From contig CM017564.1 in NCBI GenBank assembly GCA_007844125.1, forward strand, positions 28,001,158 to 28,065,157: a stretch of 64,000 nt of DNA, read 5' to 3'. This document shows, piece after piece, positions 37,195 to 49,028 of the stretch. Each line of letters starts with the position of its first letter. The first letter of the stretch is position 1. Both the position numbers and the translations under genes were made by a program. The notes under the pieces were generated by a model. The model did not search any database and was not told the origin of the DNA. It worked only from the letters and a program-made list of their open reading frames with translations. The DNA is from Sinonovacula constricta. Taxonomy: Eukaryota > Mollusca > Bivalvia > Cardiida > Solecurtidae.

Positions 37195-38375
37195 TACTTT
37201 AAAAAAGTGCCTACAGGTCAGCTTGCATCATTTTCATCATTTGTTGTCTTATGATTGTTATTGTAGAACTATATTTTCTCTTTTAAAAAAAATGTACTTA
37301 AGTTTTCTTCTGAAACTGATAAATTTAGAACTTTTAAGTATTTGACTAACAACAAAGGTTTGATCACTAAGGTTGCAGAGCAAAAACTAAGTATTAATTG
37401 CTAACGCACAGAATCCAATAAACTGTATAGTACAGGAACATTAATCACATACAAGATGCATTTTAAAAGACTTCAGAGGTCGCAGAAATGGGAAAAAAAT
37501 GAGCCCATTATGGCATCTGCTTCCGCATTATATACACCTAGTTATACTGCTGCAGATGTTAGCATTTTTGAGCCTTAAACTATCACAGTTAAATATCAAT
37601 GCAAAAAGTCATTTAATACACAGTGATATAGCAACAATTTTATTGTAGAAAATATCACAAATGTAAAATTTTTAATTGCTGAGCACTGTTTGATAATGTT
37701 GCCAATGGAAGCTGTCTTATTAGGAGATGGTCTATTTGCAGCTAATTCTCTAAAAAAAACCTTTACTTAATTGTGACTGTAGAGCGTCAGGAAAAATTAA
37801 GATCGGTTAAATAATGGTAACAGGTTAATGGACTTAACCTTATAAAACAGTAGTTGGTGATTTTGTGTTTGAATGAATCAAACTATCTAAAAAAAAAAAC
37901 CCAAAAATCAGTGTATAAAGCCATTTATTACAGTGTTATAGCATACATTTCTAGCCCCATGTTGTGAAAATATCAGGCTTTAACCCACAGCTGGGAAAGT
38001 GATGAAACTGCGCATATGTCTGCAAGCAGATAAAGTCATCGCTCAGTGAGATTGTGTCTGCACTAGAACTGATAAGCTGTAAATGAAAGAGATGGCAATG
38101 CAGAGATTTAGGTTGGATTAGGCAGTACAAAAATAAAGCATGTTGTGTGCAGGTATCTAGAACAAAACGGGACTTAGCTTGTTAGTCTAGTTTGGCTCTG
38201 ACTAGTTTTCTATGTAAATGATGTTGTTTATCTGAGATGGTGCTTGTTCAATATGAATAAATATGCATATTTAAAGAGAAGAAACTAAAATGAAAGTTAA
38301 GATATAAATCTTAATCTGTTAAGCATTTATCAATTAGGCTTCAGCAAAAAAGTGCTGGTCCCTCCTGGACCTCTC
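37195..38375. other. Intronic sequence, nothing recognised
   Basis: AT-rich, no ORF or repeat supported. Confidence 0.5.
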
Positions 38376-38607
38376 TGATCCGAATGTGAGATATTAATGA
38401 ATAGTCTCCCTTGAATAATCCCTAAATGCAAGTACGGTAGGTCCGTTCATTTGTTTTACTCGGTTTTTATCCTTGTCTCCTTTGGAGTGTATGCTCCATT
38501 TTCTGCCTTTGGTGTGATACCCAGGTTAACCATCATTAACAAACACTTCCATTTTCTTTTCTAAATAACAAATCTCTATAGGTATTTAAATGGATTTTAA
38601 GCTTATA

Positions 38608-39613
38608 TGTGGGCTGTTCCATATATCCGCGGAATTTTCCTCTAAAACACTTATTTTTGAATACAATTGCACAAAATTTTGCGCACATACTCTCTGACAT
38701 GTATTTAGATGAATGTAAATAGTATGAATGTTTGTTATAGTTCATAGCAAATTTAGCGGTATCTATAGCAACCAATATATATACACTTGAAGCACGCCAG
38801 ATTTTCAAACTTTAGAACATAATATAAACACTGTAAAAAAGTCAAAACGGTCGCAATTTTGGCTCCAATTTGTCTGACGTTACCTCAAGGTATGAACGTC
38901 CTTTCCTATCTGTTTAAAGAGGTTGTATTGAAAGGTTACCTCTCAGCAGCTTTTTATTGCTATGACTTCAGAAAAGCGATTGACGTCAAATGATGAGATT
39001 GAATTATGTTCTGTCATGATATTTTGTGTCGGACTAAAACTATCTCCGGCAGAAACACTGAAACGCACCTAGGAATCGGAAACTGTTCCTATGTGCAGGA
39101 AAACGTTTGTCTACAAATGGCATGACAGGTTAAGTGAAGGTAGAACATCTGTGTTTGATGACAAGAGACCAGGACGTCCGACAAGTGCAGTGACTATTGG
39201 AACAGCAAAGTACGTCAAGGGGCTTATCGACACGGATAGGAGGTTGACAGTTCGGAACATAGCAGATGAGTTAAATCTAGCGCCTACCACTGTCTACAGA
39301 ATTTAAACGGATGAGTTAAAAATGTCCAAAATGTCTGCACGTTGGGTTCCATGCCTTCTTCAGGACGACGACAAACGGAAACGTGTCGAGTTTGACGTTT
39401 AAAGTTCTGAATGTTGACATCGACGTGCTTCAAGTACTACTTGGTACCATTACTTATGGTTATCTGTAATATTTTATGTTTGATGTATTGCAAAGAAATT
39501 TGACACACATGTCGGCAAAAAGTAAAGGTATGTTACAGTATAATTTGTTTATTATTCATATCCCTTAAATTAAATATATTAACGAATTCCGCGGATTTAT
39601 GGAACAGCCCTCG
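38608..39613 (+). mobile_element. Internally deleted mariner transposon, 1,006 bp
   Basis: The left TIR TGTGGGCTGTTCCATATATC and the right end (reverse complement CGAGGGCTGTTCCATAAATC) match over about 28 bp including CCGCGGAAT. TA lies on both sides (38606-38607 and 39614-39615), the mariner target duplication. It encodes only the N-terminal DNA-binding half of a transposase (38962-39402). The DDD/D catalytic part is gone, leaving about 210 bp before the right TIR. The other copy of its host repeat (14805-15180) has the uninterrupted site. Confidence 0.93.
38962..39402 (+). pseudogene. Mariner-type transposase N-terminus, broken
   Basis: One frame of 146 codons from the ATG at 38962 to TAA at 39400-39402, broken by TAG at 39070-39072 and TAA at 39304-39306. 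It encodes the paired helix-turn-helix DNA-binding region of a mariner transposase. The visible motifs in order are FVYKWHDRLSEGRTSVFDD, KRPGRPTSA, DTDRRLTVRNIADELNLAP and SARWVPCLLQ, all of which are mariner landmarks (SETMAR-like group). The family's protein is about 340-350 residues, so the catalytic domain with its DDD triad is missing. It cannot supply transposase itself and would depend on an autonomous relative. The two stops suggest it has been inactive for some time. Confidence 0.9.
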
Positions 39614-39789
39614 TATTTATGCAAAAGTAAAAAATTTCACTGTTTGTAATTGCAATATCAACGAAAGAACAGGTGATGATGTCCAAGAATTCCAACTAAA
39701 AGGTCAAATCTACTATTTGCAATACCTCAAACATTAATTAACAAGGGAGACAATTTCCATACCCTATTATCTCCCTTGTTTGTTTTTAG

Positions 39790-40809
39790 ATTATCCTTTC
39801 AAATTAGTATTTTAACTGCCAGCAGGACTTAGAAAGACCTCAATAGCAATATGGTAATTACCTTGGCATATTGTTGTTAGCAAACAACATAGAATAACTA
39901 TTGGTAATTACAAAAGATGTATTTAGTAAAAAGTTGAAAAAAAATCATTTGGCTCTTGGTGAGATTTCAAAAAAACTGTTTACTAAATGACAAAAACATC
40001 AAATTAAAATATTTTCCTAACAAATAATCACTGCTTGCTTATTTTACTTCCCTTCTAACTCATAGATAGGTGCTTTTGATAACTGTTGATGCTTACAATA
40101 TGGTGCTACAGCTGCAAGTACCCCCACCACCTCTGGGTATTTATCATTTATCTGAAACCATATCTTGCAAGATAATTTGGTAATAACCAATACTAAATTC
40201 TATGTAATACTAAATTTTTTTTGCTTATAACATGCATTTTAATCAAGATTTATTATTAGATATTTACAGCAAATCGTGTAGATCCTCAGCAGGCAGCTGC
40301 TAGCAGGAGTTACTGAGCTAGATATACACTGTTTGTCATATCCTGATCCAATGAAGTTAAGCAGGATTAGAGAGTTAACAGCTTGCACATCTTGGAACAG
40401 TTATGACTTCCGAGCTACAGACACTACATATCTTCTCAGATGGTGCAGACAAATGCATTGGGATAAACCATAAAAAAGATAATATTTATCTTTATATGAG
40501 TTAATAGAAACATTCTTCTTTGATGTATTAAATTATTCAATGAATAGATGAGGACATGATGAGAAACAAATTTGTGACTAATAAACATTATCCTGAACTT
40601 TCATCTCAATGTTAACTGCTTTCTTTTGTACAAAGAAATGGTAACATTTCTCAGAAATGTATCCATAAGAGACAGATGCACCAGCCTTTGGTTTAAAACA
40701 TCTAAAAAAAAGGGCAATAACTCCATGGATAGTTTCGAATGGTCGTTAAGTTACTCTCATATAGTTGGCTCTATGAGTTATTAGCATAACCCCAAACCAT
40801 CTGCAAACT
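39790..40809. other. Intronic sequence with one repeat D copy
   Basis: Repeat D near 40262-40385 (AGATCCTCAGCAGGCAGCTG). Otherwise nothing recognised. Confidence 0.4.
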
Positions 40810-41126
40810 GTTTATTGTTTATTGGGTTTATCGTCCCATCAACAGTATTTCAGTTATCTGGAGACGATGTCCACTTGAATCAGATATAGTGCTGCCTTCG
40901 CTGCGTATAGCATGTTGTGAACACCTGGCATGATACCACACCCTGTCACATTATCCTGACACCAGGCCAAACAGTCATGAAACTACTCTTACATTTGCTT
41001 GAGCGTTAGCAAGGGAGCTAAACCACTACCATTTTTTACGACTTTGGTATGTCGCAGCCTGGGATAGATCCCGCCGCCTCCCATACCTGGAGCCGATGCT
41101 CTATCGATTGCACTACCAGGTCCGGT
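40810..41126 (-). mobile_element. tRNA-derived SINE, family I, full length
   Basis: Minus reading: GGACCTGGTAGTGCAATCGA, TAGAGCATCGGCTCCAGGTA, B-box region decayed (GGATCTATCCCAGG), body with GTGTCAGGATAATGTGACAG, tail CCCAATAAACAATAAACAG. Confidence 0.88.
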
Positions 41127-41425
41127 CCTGCAATCATATGCCCCTAATGATCTTGTGTTCTGTATCAATCTCGCCCCTTTTTCTCGATATCTTGCATCAT
41201 GCTAGACTTTGGTGACGTAGATCAAAGACATTCATGTCCTGCCGATGCTGATGTTCTTGATTCTAGGATGTCAACCTCTGCTGATTTTACTTATCACATG
41301 TGGAACTGACACATATTCATAGCTGTTAGCCATTACACAATCAAGTAAAAATCTTGAATTATAGACGATGAATTTGAACACAATGATAAGGTTTTGACAA
41401 GTAAAATGGTTAGTATTTTAGGTTT

Positions 41426-41665
41426 AGGATAGGATGGGATGGGATTTGCCGGCATTTTTGCCGATACTGTGCAGCGACCTTTCTATCATTATATCCAAGG
41501 ACCACTTATGGGGTGCCCAGGGACTGAACCCAGCTGGTCCATTATACTGACACCGACGAGTCATGCGTAATGCTGTCCCCTTAGCCCCAAGCGTTAGGAG
41601 AGAAGCTACTGCTACCAACTTCAAAGTCTTTGGTTTGACCCGGCCAGGGCTCGAACCCGCAAACT
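41426..41665 (-). mobile_element. SINE family II, 5'-truncated, with 12-bp target duplication
   Basis: Flanked by TATTTTAGGTTT at 41414-41425 and 41666-41677. The minus reading begins inside the head at GCGGGTTCGAGCCCTGGCCG, so the A-box part was never inserted, and ends in CCATCCCATCCTA. The flanking repeat shows this is an LINE-type 5'-truncated insertion, not later decay. Confidence 0.9.
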
Positions 41666-41679
41666 TATTTTAGGTTTTG

Positions 41680-44600
41680 ACCAGTAAAAAGATTAATATT
41701 GCAACATAATAATCAAGTTCTGATATAGGCTTTTTGTCATCTGACGTTATCTCTGTATTTACTGCAATAATTTGTGAAAGTGATGATACAACAAAACAAG
41801 GGACTTTGTTTAGTGTTTCTTGTCTTGTAGGAAAACTCCGTGTATAGTTATTGTACTAAAGGTTCAATGATTATCTTAACGTGTTGTCATTTCACGTGTA
41901 CAATTAAAGCTATGACATCACGATGCATGTTTACGCCATGCATTCCATTATAATTTATTTGCGATATTTATTGTTCTGGGGCTGGACCTTTTTGCCTTTT
42001 TATATTGGTGGGAATAACTGATTTTGGGTGGATTATATTTAGTTTAGCCGCATTATTGACTAATATTTTGAGCTTAATATATGTATTCCAGATTATCAAA
42101 CATAATAAATGATTACAAAATGACTTCTCCCACAGAAACTTATGGTCCAATGTATACTGATCTATTGATGTATCTGTCCATAGGCTCTGACCTAATTTTG
42201 GTTTCCCATTTAAAAAAAATAAAAAAAATTGATACCTCACCCATGACTCAAATAGACTTTTCAAGGCAATTTGAGGACATGTTTTTACTCGATTTATGGC
42301 TCAGGAAATACGGTAGGTTAAGTCACTGGATTTAATACTGTAGGCTACAAGCTGAATTCTTAAACAGCAGTTTTCTTATTTGTTAAATATAGGCATTTCT
42401 GAAAACATTAAGGATAAACAAATGGTACATAGTTGAATACACAGACAGTTGCTTTATCTGATTGAGACCAGAGACATCAAAGGGAGTAAGAAGAGACAAT
42501 ACAATTACCAAGTAGATGCCAAAATCCATTAGTGTCAAGATTGGAGTGGTTAGTGCAAACAGTAACAAGGGGCCAGATCCCTGCCCCTGGGGGCATAACA
42601 TTATCTTCCCTGGGTCCAAACCTTGTAAACACCGTTGTAATGTTACATCATCACTCCCTGGTGGGTTCATTGAGATTAAAATAAACAATATTTCAGTCAA
42701 AATGATTTCTGTCCAGGTAGGAAAAGTCAAGGTGGTTTATTCTCCAGTTAGAAAATAAGATGTAAGTTGTGATGGAAAGGGTTTTTGTCCAGCACCTTCA
42801 AAATAGCAGGAGGGCTTTTTGTCTGAGAGGGATTTAATCCAGGAGGAGTTCTGTCCAGGAGTTTTTTTGCTTGGAGGAATTATGTCAGTGACTCTAAATG
42901 AACACATTATACAGGAGCCAAAATCTTCCAAGTACAAAATCTTGACATGGCTAAATATATATTGTCATAAATTTATTACAACACATTTCAGTGTATTAAT
43001 ACCTAAATGTTTAGAATTAAAATTGTAATGCTATTTCATTTAATATTTCACAGTTAAACCTCAGGAATATAAGCAACACTGGGTTTAGAGGATAAAAAAC
43101 AGTTGCGGTTATCGCACTTCTGCTGAATTTTACATACTTTGTGATTAACCTTTAGAAAAACACAATCGAAATGTACACAAACTTGCAACAATTCTTATAA
43201 ATAATACATAATAGATATCAATATCACCATGGCAACACCATGATCATTTTTTTCCCTAACTCGCAGTTGATTTCATTTTGCACTTTTACAATCATAAAAA
43301 TTGCAAAATATTATCACCAGTAAATCTCCTTAAAAGCTGCAAGATTAACAAAACACAATGAACCCAGGACCATTTGAGCCAATGGAGTTACCTCAAGTTA
43401 CCACCTGGTAATTATGTAGTTATTACCCCATTATATCAATGGTCGGATATTTATCAAGATACTGTAACATTACCCATGCCTTTTTGTTGCTCCCAGATCT
43501 TACGAAATCCGAGCCAATTGGATACACATTGTCCCCATTTTAACCCTTAACTCGCCTCATTTATTAACAAGCTACATATAAAATGTTAATAGCTATTTGT
43601 TAATTACATAAAAAATGTAACCAGACTGTATTGCTAGACTTTACAGCAAAATGTGCAGATCCTCATCAGACAAAACCAGTCCAAGCATGAGTTGGCTAAG
43701 TCGGGTCTACACTATGTGCCTAAACCTGGTCAGTTGAAGCTTTGCAGGGTAAGCGTTCACTCATTTTGATCCTAAATTTACTTGTAACTTCAAAACATGC
43801 TCCTTAAATAGATGATACAACAGATAAAACACCATTGAAAAATCATAAATACTTTAAATTAGATCATTATTATTATTATCAACGTTTTGGGTCAAAAACT
43901 AAATGTTGGGGCATCTTTTTTGTTGCAGTTTCATATTAAAAGGAAGTAAATGTATTCGTGTGAGCTCAATTGGACACAATTGGCAGATGAGAGGATAATT
44001 TTGCCCTGATCAAAGAAACAGGGTCAGGCTCTAAATATATACCTGCTATGTTAATCATTACCTGCTAGAAAGAACTTGATCAGGTTAATACAAATAAATT
44101 AGATCCAGATCAGCCAAGTCTTGCTGGGGGCTGCCTGATTAGAAGCTTCACAATCTGGTCTGGAGTCACTAGCAATATGTCTGGTTATGTCTGAATGTAG
44201 ATTTTAGCAAATAAGTATGCACAATGTGAGTTATTGACAATTGTAGCAGACGCAGGCTCTAAGTGGGTTGCTGGCCCTGACTGTAGTACTACTGCCATGG
44301 CTATATTGGGTGGTCCCATGGTGTGGTCCGCAACCATGGTCTACATGCGGCTGTGTGATTTTGCGCAACAGGTGTTATCGGTATATCTCAGTTTCAACTT
44401 TTATGGTCAATTTTGTTTTCTTTGATCTCCAGTTATTTTGAAATTTGATAAAATGCTATGTTTTATAAATTCTGATCTTAGTTACAATTTAAAAGTTTCA
44501 GTACCTTTTGCAGCTTTTTACGACTATTTTTTTCAATTTGAAACTACTTGATATACTCAAACATAATGAAAGCTCAGCAAAAATGTATTTGTATATTACA

Positions 44601-45480
44601 ATTTATATTTAAAGAGTCTATATACTGCCAACAGAAATTTTTTATATTTCTTTTAATGTTTTGTCATCTTACTTTGTCAAAATTTTCAGCAGCAAATTCT
44701 CTTAATTTAATTGTATTTGTTTGCTTTTTATAAACATTGCAGCAATTATAGAGACGTGTCCAGCTATTTTTTGTGGAGGAAGACACCAAACAAATGTCTG
44801 GATAGAACCACTTGCACATAAATATAAACCCTTCAAATAAAGTTAATTTCATATCAAGTGATATGTATATATGTATACATAAAAAAAATTAATTCCAAAA
44901 TTAGACCTCCCTTTTCTAAGGTTAAACATCTGCCATAGGAACAATGCTATGGTTCGGAAGTGACAAGCTATCAAGTTTTAAAAGAAAAGAAAATCATGCC
45001 CCATCCTTCCAAATGCAATATTTAAACCAAATAATACAGACTTTAACCATCAAAGCACATAGAAGTGCTGTTTGTAAATTTGACCCTGGCATGTCTAGTC
45101 TCTTCAGACATATCTACATATTTGTTCTGTACAGTCATGCACTACTTCTTTCCAGGCATGAATAACTGACCACCGAGAATTCAAGGTCATGCTGGGTCAA
45201 TCCTGTGTGATTCCAAAATCCAGCTTCCTCATAAATCTGGGCAGTTTCGCTTGCGACACCGCCCCAAAATGCCTCAAATAAGTAAATATTTGATTTCAAT
45301 GGTCTGAAGGTAGCACCCATATAACCTTTGAGTGTTGTAACCAACAAGACAGCTAGAGTTTCAAAACATGTAGTTCTGCTGTATGAAAATAATCATAAAT
45401 TTCCAGACAAACATAGCTCTTTTTCAGATAAATGTAAAAAATAATGGCCATCACTTTTTTGTTGTTGCTTAGTTTCAAAA
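41680..45480. other. Intronic sequence, mostly unrecognised
   Basis: Repeat D fragments near 43640-43755 and 44085-44190. A family III SINE tail fragment is at 44755-44822. Opposed open frames at 42383-42758 lack recognisable domains. Confidence 0.4.
44755..44822 (-). mobile_element. SINE family III 3' fragment
   Basis: GTCCAGCTATTTTTTGTGGA and CAAATGTCTGGATAGAACCA match the 3' body of family III copies at 6947-7196 and 61580-61820. The head is absent. Confidence 0.6.
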
Positions 45481-46050
45481 TTAACATTTGACCTAGTGAC
45501 CTACTTATTGACTTCATGTGACCCAGTTATTGACTCATCCAAGATTTTATGAAGGCAAACATTCTGATCAAGTTTGGGCCATAAATGGAGCCTCTAGTGT
45601 GTTCACAAGCTTTTGCTAAGATTTGACCTAGTGACCGACTTTTTGACCCCATGTGACCCATTAATAAAGTCATCTAAGATTTCATGCAGACAAACATTCT
45701 GACCAAGTTTGGTGAAGATTGGGCTATAAATGTGGTCTCTAGTATGTTCACAAGCTTTTTCTAAGATATGACCTACTGACCTACTTATTGACCCCACATG
45801 ACCCAGTTTTAAACTCATCCAAAATTTCATGCAGGTAAATAATCTGATCAAGTTTGGTGAAGATTGGGCTATAAATGTGGTCTCTAGTGCGTTCACAAGT
45901 TTTTCCTAAAATTTGACCCAGTGACCCACTTTTTGACCCCAGGTGACCCAATAATGAACTTGTCCAAGATTTCATGCAGACATACATTCTGACCAAGTTT
46001 GATGAAGATTGGATAAAAACTGTGGCCTCTAGTGTGTTCACAAGCTGAAA
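45480..46050. repeat. ~146-bp tandem repeat, about 4 copies (bivalve-type)
   Basis: The word GTTCACAAGC(T) recurs at about 45600, 45746, 45892 and 46037, spacing about 146 bp. Each unit also has TTGACCCCATGTGACCCA, TTTCATGCAGACAAACATTC and AAGTTTGGTGAAGATTGGGC. I recall this repeat type as common in bivalves. Its minus-strand frames of 63-97 codons are by-products. Confidence 0.88.
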
Positions 46051-46089
46051 TGTTGACGACGGACACCGGATGAAGCAGTATCACAAAAG

Positions 46090-46642
46090 CTCCATTTGAG
46101 TACGTTGTATTCAGGCGAGCTAAAAATGTTATTGCCGTTATATTTTCCAGTTATCTGAAAAAGAGCCATATACAGAAGATCTGTAGGTATTGATTTTAGC
46201 AAACAAACAAAAAATGAACAAATAATAAAGAACTTTTATTATTTGCTTAAAAGTCCAAAGTTACATAGGTTTGGTTTATTGTTACTGGGTGAACTGAACT
46301 TGCCCCAGTGTTTTATGATTGTTATTACAAAACCATAGGGTTACTTAGTGTATGCAATGGATCCACTGGTATCACTTTTCACAGGCAGTTAAAATCTAGC
46401 CTACTTTCTCCCTGGCATGTACTTTACCTTGAAATTCAAACCATGTTTATAATTCTTTGTATTTAAGAAAAAAGGGCTGTATATTTCAAAATATATTTGC
46501 AGATGTTAGTAAAGTTTGCCATTGGTTAACTGTGTGGTAATTTGCTGATTCAGTTGCTGTGACTGTCTGTGTACTAGATCAAGGATGACACCTTGTCAAC
46601 ATAAGGTGCATGAAAGTAGCAGAGATGGATCCAGGGGACAGG
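46090..46642. other. Intronic sequence, nothing recognised
   Basis: AT-rich spacer. Confidence 0.5.
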
Positions 46643-46824
46643 CAGGGTTGTCATTAGGAGGCGGCCGATTTGACCGCCTCAAATGAAAATCGGGCCGCCT
46701 CAAATTTGGTCAAGAGCATGCCCCCGGACCCCCCTAGCAGCGCTTCTCGCCTTCGGCGCTCGCATAGCCTAGCCTCCTCAAAAGTTAATCGAGCCTGCTA
46801 AAAATATTTCTAGTGACAACCCTG
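46643..46824. mobile_element. GC-rich MITE with hAT-like ends, 182 bp
   Basis: Left end CAGGGTTGTCATTAG and right end CTAGTGACAACCCTG are inverted repeats with one mismatch. The core is GC- and CpG-rich (GCATGCCCCCGGACCCCCCT, CGCCTTCGGCGCTCGC), unlike the surroundings. CAGGG-type ends suggest the hAT superfamily, but I could not find a clean 8-bp target duplication (left GGGACAGG, right GACGGGGG). Confidence 0.7.
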
Positions 46825-47574
46825 GACGGGGGTTGCTGGGATGCATCCCCGATTCCAACCAGGTACAGTTGTGAAAACACATACATGTAAGTTTAAAAAA
46901 TACTAAGCTTTTAAACAAATGTTATCTGTTGACTGCTTAGGTTGAATTTAGGGTCCCTTACTGTGTATATATATTTAGTATTTACTGCAATAAAGTTAAA
47001 TAAATGGATCTTGATTTATACCCACACACCCAGCAAAATTTTCTGGATCCGTCCCTCGAAACAGGGTATAAATGAGGTTGATGTATGTAAATTTTACTGA
47101 CAGAAACAACAAAAGTTCTGCAAAAGCACACCTGTTATATGATTAACATGTTAAATACAGACATGGTGTATATATCTAAAGAAACCTTTTAACTGAATAT
47201 TCCCATCTGCCTTATCAATGAGCATAGGTGTATTATCTGTATCTTCTAGTAACTAAAGCAAGAGGGTAAATAAAAACACACATTGTTGGCAATGTAATGG
47301 AGGTTAAAATTAATTACCTTCTGCAAGCACATACAGGGGTGCCTGTATGTGTAATTTATACCTGCACATCAACAATTGCCCCAGCTTAGTCATCCCTGAG
47401 AAATGCTCAATAAAAGTTAAATAACCAGTAAAATATGCCATAAAACATTAAATTAACAAAGCTCAATGTATGTACAAGCTAAATAACAATGAAAATATAA
47501 GTAGATATGTTTTACATAATAGATAATTTCAAGTCAATCTGGTATTTAAACCAACGCTAAACCAATGTCAAAAT
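46825..47574. other. Intronic sequence, nothing recognised
   Basis: Contains a GGATCC-centred stretch near 47041 resembling the one flanking the MITE at 46630, so that flank may itself be a repeat. Confidence 0.4.
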
Positions 47575-47710
47575 ATATATTCATCACATATATTCATCAC
47601 ATGTATTCATCACATGTACTCCTTCATGCATTCATCACACATAATCATCACATATATTCATCACATATATTTATCATAATATTCATCACATGTATTCATC
47701 ACACGTTTTA
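47575..47710. repeat. ~12-bp degenerate repeat (ATTCATCACATG)
   Basis: About 10 copies of ATTCATCACATRT-like units. Confidence 0.88.
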
Positions 47711-47955
47711 GCAACAGTGTGCATGTAAGCTTTTAATGCTTTACAAATGGTGCTTAACGTATTATTAATCTAGTTTGATTATTTTCAGCAAATCTAATTC
47801 TTTAGATAAAACCAGATTACATTATGTTTTTCTGTACAGTCTGAACTGAAATTATTACATATTACAGCGTACAACAAATAGGTAATCTTGATGTGGAGAA
47901 ACAAGAATGTGGTTTCAGAGGGTTAGGGTGTGGTGGATTGTGCTTAATAACATAT

Positions 47956-48450
47956 TTAAGCCAATTCAGGCAATGAAGTACAAATATTACAGCAAGATTG
48001 ACAATGGCAGTCTAAATGGATAACAACACCATTAAAAGTCGGGCCATTGTCGTTGTTAAACTTTGAACAAGTCATGTACCCACCCTTCAGTAAATACAGT
48101 CTGCATACTGAATCTACTGAGAAAAGGTGTGATCTTTGCAAACATGGCTTAAGACACCTCATGTCTGAAGAGAGCAAACATTCTTCAAAGGTTCCTTTGT
48201 TACAGTGAAGAGCAGGAATTCCTTGCCCACTTGCACAGTATATCTGTAGTCTCCCTGCCTGTAAATGTGATGATGTGTACAAGAAAACAGTGGACCCTTT
48301 AGTAGCATGCTGTGATTGGTTCTTATTGTCCCAGGTCAACCTTTCTCCAGGCCCAGCAAGGAGTTTCTTTCTGGTAGACCACCGTGCTGTCATTGAGCAA
48401 ACAACCTCAGGTAGCCTTGGCATCATAGAAGAACACTCATATACATACAA
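47956..48450 (-). other. 164-codon open frame, unidentified
   Basis: The longest open frame outside any visible repeat. It begins MYVYECSSMMPRLPEVVCSM and ends CCNICTSLPELA before a stop. It is Cys-rich (about 15 of 164) with no zinc-finger or secretion pattern I can name, no signal peptide, and no obvious splice or promoter context. The segment 48180-48420 is slightly more GC-rich than its surroundings. It may be a piece of an old retroelement or chance. Confidence 0.15.
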
Positions 48451-48608
48451 AAGCCACAGAGTAAGATAATAGTACTAGGCATTCCCTGCACTTAACACTG
48501 AAGGGTTCTGTAGTATTGAGTATGGACAGGAAAAATAGGTCCATAGAAAAATTAATGGTTATAACAATTTTGCAATTTCTAGTTTCATCAAAAGCTTATT
48601 ATAATAAG

Positions 48609-48713
48609 TGTTTTAGTTTGTTGGGTTTATCATCCATCCAACAGTATTTCAGTTATCTGGAGACAGTGTCCACTTGAAACAAATATAGTGCTGCCTTTAA
48701 TGTGTATAGCATG
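48609..48713 (-). mobile_element. SINE family I, 3' part, abutting another copy
   Basis: Tail and body only (plus reading GTTGGGTTTATCATCC through ATGTGTATAGCATG), broken where the next family I copy begins, so the second copy probably inserted in it. Confidence 0.8.
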
Positions 48714-49028
48714 TTTGTTTGTTGGGTTTATCGTCCCAGCAACAGTATTTTAGTTATCTGGAGACAGTGCCCACTTGAAGCAGAAATGATGCTGCCTTCA
48801 CTGTGTCTTCACTGTGAACCCCTGGCATAATACCACAACCAGTCATATTATCCTGATACTGGGCCAACCAGTCCAGGAACTACATGTACCCTTATATTTG
48901 CTTGGTGTTAGGAAAGCAGCTATACCACTACCATTTTTAACAACTTTGGTATGTTGTGGCCCTGGTTCGAACCAGGGGCCTCCCATACCTAGAGCTGAGG
49001 CTTGACTGGCTGCACTACCAAGTCCGGT
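48714..49028 (-). mobile_element. tRNA-derived SINE, family I, full length
   Basis: Minus reading: CCGGACTTGGTAGTGCAGCC head, B box TGGTTCGAACCAGGG, body and tail GATAAACCCAACAAACAAA. Same orientation as the truncated copy directly before it. Confidence 0.87.

Larger units (their letters stand above)
38376..39775 (-). repeat. Dispersed repeat H, split by the mariner element
   Basis: The flanks 38376-38607 and 39614-39775 match, in reverse, the continuous copy at 14805-15180. The break point is exactly at the mariner ends. Confidence 0.85.

Noticed and set aside
42383..42758. Opposed open frames of 115 and 80 codons
   Set aside because: No domain, no splice context, and the strands contradict each other. 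May be an unrecognised repeat.
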